DNA from: Actinomycetes bacterium
Lineage (GTDB): Bacteria > Actinomycetota > CALGFH01
Length of the DNA: 64,000 nt
Direction of reading: 5' to 3'
NCBI GenBank assembly: GCA_036000965.1
Contig: DASYUT010000063.1
Coordinates: forward strand, 1-64,000
The notes beneath the pieces were generated by a model, which made no database searches, had not been told where the DNA came from, and saw nothing but the letters and a program-made list of their open reading frames with translations. The translations under genes and the position numbers were made by a program. Positions 52,161 to 60,600 of this stretch are shown in pieces (position 1 is the stretch's first letter; each line of letters begins with the position of its first letter).

Positions 52161-55100
52161 CTACCGGGGACGGACGGCCGGCGTGGAAGCGCCGGGCTGC
52201 CGGGCCCGCATGGCCTCGGCCTCGGCCAGGCAGGCGCCGGCCCCGACCTCGCGGTAGAAGGCGGTCGCGGCGGCCAGCTCGGCCTCGCCTTCGGCGACCG
52301 CTCCCGCGGCCCAGGCCCGGCCGGCGGCGGCCAGGCGGGCGTACGCCTCGTCCGGGCGCGACCCGATCCGTGCGTAGACCTCGGCGGCCTGGTGCGGCTC
52401 GCCGGCCACCAGGGCCCGGGCCGCCTCCAGCCAGGCCGAAGGCGGGATCCGGCGGGCGTCGAGCGCCTCGTCCGGGTAGCCGAGCGCGGCCAGCACCGCG
52501 CCCAGGTCGGCGCCGAGGTCCGGCCCGAGGGCGCTCCCGCCGAGCCCGGCCAGCAGCTCGTCGGCGGTCCGTCTGGCCGCGTCGGTCCGGCCGGCGGCCA
52601 GCAGGGCGCGGGCGCCGAAGGCTCGGGCCGGGTTGAGGGCCTGCGGGTCGGCCGCATCCGTGGCCAGCGCCAGCGCCGCCTGGGCGTCCTCCAGGGCCGC
52701 GTCGACCCGGCCGCGGGCGAGGCGGATGCGGCCGCGCCAGACGCGGCACTCCCATTCCAGGTAGTGGCGTTCCCGGTCGTCCCCGGCCAGGTCCTCGTCG
52801 ACGATGCGCACCGCCTCGTCCCAGCGGCCGGCCCAGTAGCACTCGGCGACCCGCTGCAGCGCGATCGAGCGCAGCCGCCGCATCGACCCGAACCGCCCTG
52901 CCGCCCGCGACGCGGCCGACAGGGCGGCCGAGGAGCGGACGAGGTCACCGAGGGCGGCGTGGGCATAGGCGAGGTTGAGGTGCCACACGATCGACCCGGG
53001 GGAGGAGAGCGACTCGAGGATCGCTGTGGCGCGCTCGAGGTCGGCCAGGCCGCGGGCGTCGCCGGCGTCGACCCGGGCCAGCCCGATCGTGCCGATGGCG
53101 TCGGCCTCGAGGTCGTGGAGCCCGAGGCCTCCGGCCATGGCGAGCACCTCCTCGGCGACGCCGTGGGCCTCGGCGTGCCTGCTGGCGATCACCAGGTGCA
53201 TCATGCAGCCTTTGAGCACCGCGGCCTTGGAGCGGGAGGGCGGGGCGTCGGCGGCCAGCGCGAGCGCCCGGTCCAGGCGGGCGGCCCGCTCCTCACCCCG
53301 GCCGTGCAGGAATGCGAGCTCGCCGAGCAGCATCTCGGCCTCGGCCGCGAGCGCCCGCTCGCCCCCTGCCAGGAGTCCGTCCCTGGCCCTGGCGAGCTCC
53401 TCCTGCCCGGCGCCCTCACCCTGGCAGCGGGCGCGCCCGAGGCGCAGCTCGAGCGCTGGCAGCTCGGGGTCGCCGGGCGGGCAGAGGTCCCTGGCCTGGG
53501 CGTGGTAGCGGGCCGCGGTCGCCCAGGCGCCGAGCGCCGCGGCCCGGTCGCCCGCGTCCCGGAGGGCGGCCCGGGCGCGGTCGGCCAGGCCCGGCACGTC
53601 CTGCCCGGCGGCCCGGGCGAAGCCGAGCGCGGCCTGGTAGTGATAGGCGAGCAGCTCGGCGCGGTCCTCGGCGCGGTCGGAGGCGAGCGCCTCGATCCAG
53701 GCGGCGGCCCGGCGGTGCTTGCCGGCCCGTTCGGCCCGCACGATCTGCCCGTAGGCGACGTCGCGCACGAGCACGTGGCTGAACGCGTACTCGACCTCGC
53801 CGGCGACCCGGGACCGCCAGGCCCGGTGCAGCAGCTCGCGCTGCTCGAGCCGGCGCAGGCGGGCCTCGAGGCCGGCCCGCTCGTGGTGACCGATCTCGGT
53901 GAGCGCCCCCACCCACCCGGCCTGGCCGAGCACGGCGGCGTCCTGCAGCACGGCCTTCTCCCCGGGCGGCAGGGCGTCGAGGCGGGCAGCGACGATCGCG
54001 TGCACGGTCTCGGGGATGGCTGCCGCGCTGGCCGAGGCTTCGCGGTCGCCGTGCGGCCCCATGGCCCCGCGGTCGCGCAGCATGCGCACGTACTCCTCGG
54101 CGAACAGCGGGTTGCCGCCGACCCGGGCCAGCAGCGCCGGCTCGACGGTCCCGGGCAGCCCGTGGCGGGCCAGGAGGGCCTCGAGCAGCTGGCCGGTGTC
54201 ACGGTCGGAGAGCGGCTCGAGGGCGACCAGGCTGCGGGTGGCTGCCGTGCCCGGCCTGCGGGTGTCCGCGGTGCCCGGGCCGGGGGTGGCTGCCGTGCCC
54301 AGCCTGCGGGTGTCCGCGGTGCCCGGGCCGGGGGTGGCTGCCGTGCCCGGGCCGGGGGCGTCCGCGTCGTCGCGCGGGCCGGCCGCCCAGTCCGGCCGGC
54401 GCTCGAGCAGCTCGGGCCGGGCGGTGGCCACGACGAGCAGCGGGATGGGGCCCGCCTCGGCCGGGGCCTGTGGGGCGGCCAGGCGCTCCAGGAAGTCAAG
54501 CAAGGCGTCGTCGGCCCAGTGCAGGTCCTCGACGGCCAGAACGAGCGGGCGGCGCCGGGCCAGCCCGTACAGGAAGCGCCGCCAGGCGGCGAAGGCCTCC
54601 TCGCGGTCGCCCGAGGCCGGCCCCGCCGGCGCGCTCGCCCCGACGAGCCGGCGGAGCTTCCCGGCCACCCAGGTCGCGACGTCGGGGTCGGGCACGGCGG
54701 CGGCTGCGGCCCGGGCCAGCTTCCGCTCCGCCTGCGCGGCGGTGTCGGTCTCGAGAATGCCCGCCTGGGCCTTGACGATCATCGACAGCGCCCAGAAGGT
54801 CACCCCGTGGCCGTAGGGCAGGGAGCAGCCCTGGCACCAGGTGGCCGGGTCGGTGCCGGCGCGGACCCGGCCGGCCAGCTCGGCCACCAGCCGGCTCTTG
54901 CCGATGCCGGGCGGGCCGACCAGGGTGACCAGGTGCGGCGTGCCGCTGCCGCGGGCGGTCTCGAAGCGGTCCAGCAGCAGCCCGAGCTCGCGGGTGCGGG
55001 CCACCAGCGGGTGGGAGGGCCGCTGCCCGGCCTGTTCAACGGGGTCGGTGCGCAGCCCGAGCGCGCTCCACACCGCGACCGGCTGGCCCCCGCCGAGGGC

Positions 55101-55646
55101 GATGGCACCGGCCGGCGCGTAGCTGACGGTCCGCTCGGTGGCCCGCCCGGTCGCCTCGGTGACCAGCACGGCGCCCTCCCGCTGGATCTCCAGCAGGCGG
55201 GCGCAGACGGTGACGGGATCGCCGAGCACCCGCTGGCGGCCGGCGGCGGCCGTCCCGGGGCGGACCAGCGCCTCGCCGGTGGCGACCGCGACGTGCAGCC
55301 GCACCCCTGGACCGGTCCGGGGGTCCGGCCCGCCCAGGCCGGGGCTGCTCAGGGCGTCGCGGATCGCGAGCGCGGCGCGCACCGCACGCTCCGGGTCGTC
55401 GGTGCGGGTGCGCGGGACCCCGAACACGGCCACCGTGCGACCGCCGACGGTCTGCTCGACCGTGCCGCCGAACGCCTCGACCTCGGCCCGGACCCGCGCG
55501 AGGTGGCGGGCGAGCGTCCGCGCCACGTCCTCGGGGTCGGGCTCTGTGAAGTCCTCGACCGCCTCGTCCACGTCAGCGAGTAGCACGGTGACGAGCTTGC
55601 GCTCGGCCCCTGGCGGGGCGACGCCGGGCGGAGCGGGCTCACCCAT
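52161..55646 (-). CDS. Giant regulator: degenerate class III cyclase domain + AAA ATPase + TPR
   Basis: 1161 residues from the ATG at 55646. An N-terminal class III nucleotidyl cyclase-like domain (KLVTVLLADVDEAVEDF, FGGTVEQTVGGRTVAVFGVP, DDPERAVRAALAIRDAL) is followed by an AAA/STAND ATPase. The ATPase shows Walker A LVGPPGIGKSRLVAEL, Walker B LVLAVEDLHWADDALLDFL and FAEEYVRMLRDRG. About 500 residues of TPR-like helices follow. The second metal aspartate of true cyclases (GDG...) is replaced by GG, and in motif 1 only D-V-D remains, so catalysis is doubtful. A 24-bp minisatellite lies between residues 425 and 475. It is a paralogue of the gene at 57635, which adds a BTAD domain. The target is unknown. 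Confidence 0.85.
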   Translation of the reverse strand: MGEPAPPGVAPPGAERKLVTVLLADVDEAVEDFTEPDPEDVARTLARHLARVRAEVEAFGGTVEQTVGGRTVAVFGVPRTRTDDPERAVRAALAIRDALSSPGLGGPDPRTGPGVRLHVAVATGEALVRPGTAAAGRQRVLGDPVTVCARLLEIQREGAVLVTEATGRATERTVSYAPAGAIALGGGQPVAVWSALGLRTDPVEQAGQRPSHPLVARTRELGLLLDRFETARGSGTPHLVTLVGPPGIGKSRLVAELAGRVRAGTDPATWCQGCSLPYGHGVTFWALSMIVKAQAGILETDTAAQAERKLARAAAAAVPDPDVATWVAGKLRRLVGASAPAGPASGDREEAFAAWRRFLYGLARRRPLVLAVEDLHWADDALLDFLERLAAPQAPAEAGPIPLLVVATARPELLERRPDWAAGPRDDADAPGPGTAATPGPGTADTRRLGTAATPGPGTADTRRPGTAATRSLVALEPLSDRDTGQLLEALLARHGLPGTVEPALLARVGGNPLFAEEYVRMLRDRGAMGPHGDREASASAAAIPETVHAIVAARLDALPPGEKAVLQDAAVLGQAGWVGALTEIGHHERAGLEARLRRLEQRELLHRAWRSRVAGEVEYAFSHVLVRDVAYGQIVRAERAGKHRRAAAWIEALASDRAEDRAELLAYHYQAALGFARAAGQDVPGLADRARAALRDAGDRAAALGAWATAARYHAQARDLCPPGDPELPALELRLGRARCQGEGAGQEELARARDGLLAGGERALAAEAEMLLGELAFLHGRGEERAARLDRALALAADAPPSRSKAAVLKGCMMHLVIASRHAEAHGVAEEVLAMAGGLGLHDLEADAIGTIGLARVDAGDARGLADLERATAILESLSSPGSIVWHLNLAYAHAALGDLVRSSAALSAASRAAGRFGSMRRLRSIALQRVAECYWAGRWDEAVRIVDEDLAGDDRERHYLEWECRVWRGRIRLARGRVDAALEDAQAALALATDAADPQALNPARAFGARALLAAGRTDAARRTADELLAGLGGSALGPDLGADLGAVLAALGYPDEALDARRIPPSAWLEAARALVAGEPHQAAEVYARIGSRPDEAYARLAAAGRAWAAGAVAEGEAELAAATAFYREVGAGACLAEAEAMRARQPGASTPAVRPR
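54238..54360 (-). repeat. 24-bp minisatellite inside the AAA regulator
   Basis: Five in-frame 8-residue units related to PGPGTAAT, PGPGTADT, RRLGTAAT, PGPGTADT and RRPGTAAT, ending at RSLVALEPLS. The paralogue has no such insert. Confidence 0.8.
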
Positions 55647-55792
55647 GACGGCTCCTCGGTCGCCGGCCGCGGCCGGCCGCACGCGCCCCGGCGTCGCGAC
55701 CGGCTCCGATGCCCTAAAGCGTAGTCGCCCGGCGCCGTGCCCGTCGTGCCCTCGGGGCTTCCCACCGGTGGAGGCCACCCCGCACGCGGAAC

Positions 55793-55822
55793 GGGTGCGC
55801 CCGGTGGTCACCGGGCGCACCC
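55793..55822. terminator. Terminator between the giant regulator and the small membrane gene
   Basis: GGGTGCGCCCGGTG (55793-55806) and CACCGGGCGCACCC (55809-55822), perfect 14-bp stem with a 2-base loop. It lies downstream of the 55856-56059 gene on the minus strand. Confidence 0.7.
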
Positions 55823-55855
55823 GCGCGGTTCAGAGGCCGGCTGTCCCCAATGCCG

Positions 55856-56059
55856 TTACCCCCACACGATCTTCGAGGGTGCGAAGACCAGGAGCGCGAC
55901 GGCGGCCCAGACCGCGGCGGCGTACCCCGCCCGCAGGGCTGGGCCGTCGGTGAGCCAGTGCTTGGAGCAGAGCAGGGCGTGCTGGATGCGGCTGCTCATG
56001 GTCGCGAAGACCATGAGCATGACCGTGAGGACGGCCCGCAGGGGGCGGGTGGGAAGCAT
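55856..56059 (-). CDS. Small two-helix membrane protein
   Basis: 67 residues from the ATG at 56059 behind CCCGGAGGTGCCC. Helices: PLRAVLTVMLMVFATMSSRI and AGYAAAVWAAVALLVFAPSK, separated by HALLCSKHWLTDGPALR. No family is recognised. Its upstream region carries operator A and another palindrome, so it is likely a target of the TetR at 56940. Confidence 0.7.
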   Translation of the reverse strand: MLPTRPLRAVLTVMLMVFATMSSRIQHALLCSKHWLTDGPALRAGYAAAVWAAVALLVFAPSKIVWG

Positions 56060-56126
56060 GGGCACCTCCGGGTCGTGCCGAGCTTGCCGTGAGCGGCGCC
56101 ACCCTCGCGCTGTACGAGGTGGTGAT

Positions 56127-56142
56127 AGAGAACGTTATCTCT
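56127..56142. promoter_or_regulatory. TetR operator A
   Basis: AGAGAACGTTATCTCT, inverted repeat. Extended match GATAGAGA-n-CGTTATCTCT with operator B. Confidence 0.65.
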
Positions 56143-56162
56143 CAGGGGCGCGGCTGTATAGG

Positions 56163-56184
56163 ACTAGACATACGTTTGTCTAGT
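56163..56184. promoter_or_regulatory. Separate perfect palindrome
   Basis: ACTAGACA (56163-56170) and TGTCTAGT (56177-56184) around TACGTT. Typical of TetR/AcrR operators, but different from operators A-C. Confidence 0.6.
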
Positions 56185-56272
56185 AACGATTTATTAAAAG
56201 TGCGCAGAAATGAGCAAGCGAAACGAGGGCCCTGCCGGCTCGGTGTGCTCCGGGGACGCAGAGTCATATGAT

Positions 56273-56288
56273 AGAGATCGTTATCTCT
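56273..56288. promoter_or_regulatory. TetR operator B
   Basis: AGAGATCGTTATCTCT, with perfect arms TAGAGAT/ATCTCTA around CGTT, immediately after a TATGAT -10. Confidence 0.65.
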
Positions 56289-56471
56289 AAGTCAAGGGTC
56301 AAGCGGCTGCGCCAGGCGTTGGGCGCCGACGTCCTCGCAGCTCAGCAAGGCAGTGGAGGGGCCGTGACTTGCATCTGGCGGCATCCAGATAGAAGGATGT
56401 CCCGGACCTTTGCCCCTTTCGATTCAAGCGTCCGATCTACGCCGCAGACAGCGTCCTCGCAGGGCAGTGGC

Positions 56472-56900
56472 ATGGCCAACACCAACAATGACCGCAGACC
56501 CACGACCCTTCAGCAGTCGAGCGAGCGGTGGCTCGAATGGCTGGGGCAGGAACTCGCGTACCGCGGGAGCACGCCGCGGTCGCGGCTGCTCGTCCTGTGG
56601 GACGTGCTTGAGGAGTGGTTCGCGACCGACGAGTTCCACGTCTCGGCAGTGACCGCCGCCACCGCCGGGCCGCGACGCGACCCGGGGGATCCGGTGATCG
56701 CGGCCCACCGGCAGGCCATGCGCCAGCTGCTCGAGGACCTGGCCAACGCGGCCGGCGTCCGCGATCCCGCCGGGCTCGCCGTCCAGCTCCAGGTGCTGGT
56801 CGAGGGGACCATCGTGGGCGCCCTGGTCGACCGTGAGCCGAGGCTGGCCAGGCACGCGCGCGAGCTGACCGAGATCGCCCTGGACGACGGGCCGGGCTGA
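56472..56900 (+). CDS. HTH-less TetR-like ligand-domain protein
   Basis: 142 residues from the ATG at 56472 (MANTNNDRRPTTLQQSSERW). The whole sequence corresponds to the C-terminal (ligand/dimer) domain of the TetR at 56940-57509: LWDVLEEWFATDEFH versus LWDVLEEWFAADDFH, and VIAAHRQAMRQLLEDLANAA versus the same with LAKAA. No helix-turn-helix precedes it in frame. It is convergent with its paralogue. It could form inactive heterodimers or bind the ligand; that is inference. Confidence 0.75.
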   Translation: MANTNNDRRPTTLQQSSERWLEWLGQELAYRGSTPRSRLLVLWDVLEEWFATDEFHVSAVTAATAGPRRDPGDPVIAAHRQAMRQLLEDLANAAGVRDPAGLAVQLQVLVEGTIVGALVDREPRLARHARELTEIALDDGPG

Positions 56901-56939
56901 GCGGGCACGCGTGCCGCGCGGTCGCGGGGGTGGGTGCCG

Positions 56940-57509
56940 CTACGACGAGCTGGCGACCAGAGCGGCGTTCGCGAGCTGCCGGGCGCTGCGGGCCGCGCCG
57001 GGCCGGCGGTCGACGGTCGCGGTGGCCACGGCGCCGTCGATCAGCACCTGGAGCTGGGCGGCCAGGATCGCCGCGTCGTAGGCGCTGGCCGCCTTGGCCA
57101 GGTCCTCGAGCAGCTGGCGCATGGCCTGCCGGTGGGCCGCGATCACCTTGTGGCCGGGATGCTCGGGCTCGCTGCGCAGCTCGGCGGCGGCATTGGTCAC
57201 GAAGGAGCCGTGGAAGTCGTCGGCCGCGAACCACTCCTCAAGCACGTCCCACAGGGCCGCGAAACGGGCCTCGGGGTCGTCTCCGGACCGGTCGAGCTTG
57301 TCGGCCAGCCAGTGCAGCCACTGGGTGCTCCACTGCTCGAGGGTGGACGCGACCAGCTCGTCCTTGCTCCCGAACTGCCGGTAGAGCGTCATGGGAGCCA
57401 CGTCCGCTTCCGCGATGATGCGGTTCACGCCGACGGCGAGGACACCCTCCCGGTAGAACAGCGTGGTGGCCGTCGAAAGGATGCGGTCACGGGGCTTTGA
57501 GAGCACCAT
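56940..57509 (-). CDS. TetR family transcriptional regulator
   Basis: 189 residues from the ATG at 57509 (MVLSKPRDRILSTA). HTH: ILSTATTLFYREGVLAVGVN, IIAEADVAPMTLYRQFGSKD. The C-terminal domain (LWDVLEEWFAADDFHGSFVT, HKVIAAHRQAMRQLLEDLAK) is shared with the HTH-less protein next door. Operator C lies 35 bp upstream of the start, and operators A and B control the neighbouring promoters, which suggests autoregulation and a local regulon. An ATG at 57536 is an alternative start. Confidence 0.9.
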   Translation of the reverse strand: MVLSKPRDRILSTATTLFYREGVLAVGVNRIIAEADVAPMTLYRQFGSKDELVASTLEQWSTQWLHWLADKLDRSGDDPEARFAALWDVLEEWFAADDFHGSFVTNAAAELRSEPEHPGHKVIAAHRQAMRQLLEDLAKAASAYDAAILAAQLQVLIDGAVATATVDRRPGAARSARQLANAALVASSS

Positions 57510-57544
57510 GAGGGCAAGCCTACTCCTTGCTGACATGGAGATCG

Positions 57545-57560
57545 AGAGAAAGTTTTCTCT
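57545..57560. promoter_or_regulatory. TetR operator C (autoregulatory)
   Basis: AGAGAAAGTTTTCTCT within an 18-bp palindrome (57544-57561). It matches operators A and B at 14 and 13 of 16 positions and lies just upstream of the TetR gene. Confidence 0.65.
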
Positions 57561-57634
57561 CCCAGAGAAGCATTGTTCGCCTCGTTCGCCCTGGTTCGTC
57601 CAGAAGTGCACGTGAACAGCTTTTCACCGCAGCT

Positions 57635-60600
57635 TCATCCCACTGTGACCAGCAGTTTCTCCGCTTCGTCGAGGTAGGCGCTGGCCCCTGCCTCACGGAA
57701 GAAGCCGAGGGCGGCCCCGAGCCGCCGCTGGGCGCCGGCCGGGTCCGCCTCCAGCTGCCGGCGGGCGGCCTCCAAGCGGGCGTAGGCGGCGTCGGGCCGC
57801 GAGCCGATCGCCTCGTAGGTCGCGGCTGCCAGGCCGGGCTCCCCGGCGACGAACGCCCGGGCCGCCTCGAGCCAGGGCGAGGGCAGGGCCCTGTTGAGCA
57901 CGCTCGCCGGATGCCCCAGCATGACCAGGTCGACCGCGAGGTCCACGCCCAGGTCGGGCTTGAGCAGCCGACCGCCGAGCCCGGCGAGGAGCTCGTCGAC
58001 GAGTGGGCGGGCCTCGCCGGCGCGCCCGGCGGCCAGTAGCGCGCGGGCGCCGAAGGCGAACGCGGGATCCAGGTTCTGCGGGTCGCCCGACTCCCGGGCC
58101 AGCCGCAGGGCCTGCCCGGCGTCCTCGACCGCCGCGCCGACCTCCCCGCGGGCGAGCAGGATGCGGCCGCGCCAGATCCGGCACTCGCACTCCATGTAGT
58201 GCGGGGTGCCGCCCGCCGTCTCGGCGACCAGCGCGTTCACGGTCCGCGCGGCATCGTCCCAGCGCCCGGTCCAGTAGTGCTCGGCCACCCGTTCGAGGCC
58301 GATCCAGCGCAGGTGGCGGTCGGTCCCGTGGCGCTCCGCGGCCCGCCAGGCCGCCGCCCTGGTCGCGAAGCAGCGCGGCAGGTCGCCGAGCATCGCGTGC
58401 ACGAAGGCCATGCTGGTGAGCCAGGGCACCGCGTCGAACGAGCCCAGCTCCTCGCAGATCTCGATGCAGCGCTCGAGGTCGGCGATGCCGCCGGGGTCGC
58501 CGGTCATCACCCTGGCTGCCCCGGAGGTCCCGAACGCGACCGCCTCGACCTCCCGCAGCCCGAGCTCCCGTGCCATCGCGAGCGCCTTGCCGGCCACCTG
58601 GATGGCCTCGGCGTGACGTTCGGCGACCAGCAGGTGCATCATGCAGCCCTTCAGCACGGCGGCCGTCGACGGGGAGGAGGGCAGGCCGTCGACCAGCGCC
58701 AGGGCGCGGCTCACGTGGTCGGAGCGCTTGCGCCCGTGCACGAACGCGAGCTGGCCGAGCAGCACCTCGGCCTCGGCCGCGCGACCCCGGTCGCCCGCGG
58801 CGAGCAGGCCGTCGCGGGCCCGGGCCAGCAGGTCTTCGCCGCCCCCGTCGGCGTGGCAGTGGGCCGCCCCGGCCCGGAGCTCCAGTTCGGCCCGCTCGAG
58901 CTCGCCGGCCGGCCCGAGCTCGCCGGCCGGCCCGAGCTCCAGCGCCTGGGCGTAGTAGCGGGCTGCCTTGGCATGGACGCCGAGGGCGGTCACCCGGTCA
59001 CCCGCGTTGCACAGGGCCAGGCGGGCCCGCTCGGCCAGCTCCCCGTCGCCCCGGCCGGCGGCCCGAGCAAAGCCCAGCGCCTGGAGGTAGTGGTGGGCGA
59101 GCAGCTCGGCCAGGCCGGCGGCCCGGTGCTCGGGCCGGCCCTCGACGCGGTCGGTGGCCAGGGACTCGAGCCAGGCCGCGGCCCGGCGGTGCCGCTCGGC
59201 CCGCTCGGCCCGGGGGATCTGCCCGTAGGCCACCTCGCGGACGAGCACGTGCCTGAACAGGTACTCGCGCTCGCCGGCCACGGTGGACCGTCCCGCCCGG
59301 TACAGGAACTCCCGCTGCTCGAGGCGCTCGAGGCAGGCCTCGAGCTTGGCCCGGTCGTGGTGGCCGACGGCGGCCACGGCACCGACCCAGGCGGACCGGC
59401 CGAGCACGGCTGCGTCCTGGAGCACGGCCTTGTCCTCGGCCGGGAGGGTGTCCAGGCGGGCGGCGACGATCGCGTGCACGGTCTCGGGCAGCGGCAGCTC
59501 CGGCTGGGCCCGGGGCAGGCCGTCCCGGCCCGCGGGCGGCCCGGCGTCCCGTGGCTGGTGCGGCTCGGGGCCGGCCCTGCCGCGGTCGCGCAGCATGCGC
59601 ACGTACTCCTCGGCGAACAGCGGGTTGCCGCCGACCCGGGCCAGCAGGTCCGGGTCGACCGCGCCGGGGAGCTGGTGGTGGGCGAGCAGGGCGCCGAGCA
59701 GGCAGGTGGTGTCGGCCGCCGACAGCGGTTCGAGGCCGACCGTGGTGGCCGCTGGATGGCGGCCCCAGGCCGGCCGGCGCTCGAGCAGCTCCGGGCGGGC
59801 GGTGGCCAGGACCAGCAGGGTGGCTGAGCGCGCCGGGTCCACCGGGTCGAGCAGGCGCTCGAGGAAGTCGAGCAGGTCGTCGTCGGCCCAGTGCAGGTCC
59901 TCCACGACCAGGACCAGCGGCCGGCGGGCGGCCAGGCCCTCCAGGAACCGGCGCCAGGCGGCGAACGCCTCCTCCTGGCGGCCGGCCTGCAGCGGCTGCC
60001 CGCTGCCGGCCCCGACGAGCAGGCGCAGGTGCCCGGTCACCCAGCCGGCGGCGGCCGGGTCGTGGGGCAGGGCGTGGCCGACGGCTTGCGCGAGCTTGCG
60101 GTCGACCCGCTCGCCGGTGTCGGTCTCGAGGATGCCCGCCTCCGCCTTGACGATCTCGCCGAGCGCCGAGAAGGTCACGCCCTGCCCGTAGGGCTGCGAG
60201 CGACCCTCGCGCCAGCCGGTGAGGTCCCGGTCGACCTCGAGGGCGCGTCCCAGCTCGGCCACCAGGCGGGTCTTGCCGATCCCTGGCGGGCCGACCAGGG
60301 TCACGAGCTGCGGGCCGCAGGTCGCGCGGGCACGCTCGAACGAACCGAGCAGCGTGCGCAGCTCGCCTTCGCGCCCGACCAGGGGTACGGGGGTCCCGGT
60401 CAGGGCGTCCAGCCCCGCTCGCCGGCACGGCTCGAGCGCGCTCCAGACCGTGGCCGGCTTGGCCCGCCCGCTGAGCCCGAGCAGGCTGGCCGGGCCGTAG
60501 CTGATCGTCCGCCTGGTGGCCCGCTCGGTCGCCTCCGAGACCAGCACCGTCCCGGCCGGCGCGGCCTGCTGCAGCCGGGCGCAGGTGGCCACCAGGTCGC

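Larger units (their letters stand above)
56060..56471. other. A/T-richer divergent regulatory region
   Basis: A divergent region between the small membrane gene and the HTH-less TetR gene, clearly less GC-rich than the rest of the window. It holds operators A and B and the unrelated palindrome at 56163-56184. TATGAT at 56267-56272 is a plausible -10. An in-frame ATG at 56268 would add 68 non-conserved residues to the downstream protein. Confidence 0.6.

Noticed and set aside
52392-55583. A 1063-codon plus-strand frame opposite the giant AAA regulator
   Set aside because: Same kind of GC-driven shadow; rich in Gly/Arg/Pro/Val without domains, while the minus strand encodes clear cyclase, AAA and TPR domains.
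52161-55646. Annotation as an active adenylate cyclase
   Set aside because: The GD motif before AVFG is GG, so the second metal ligand appears missing.
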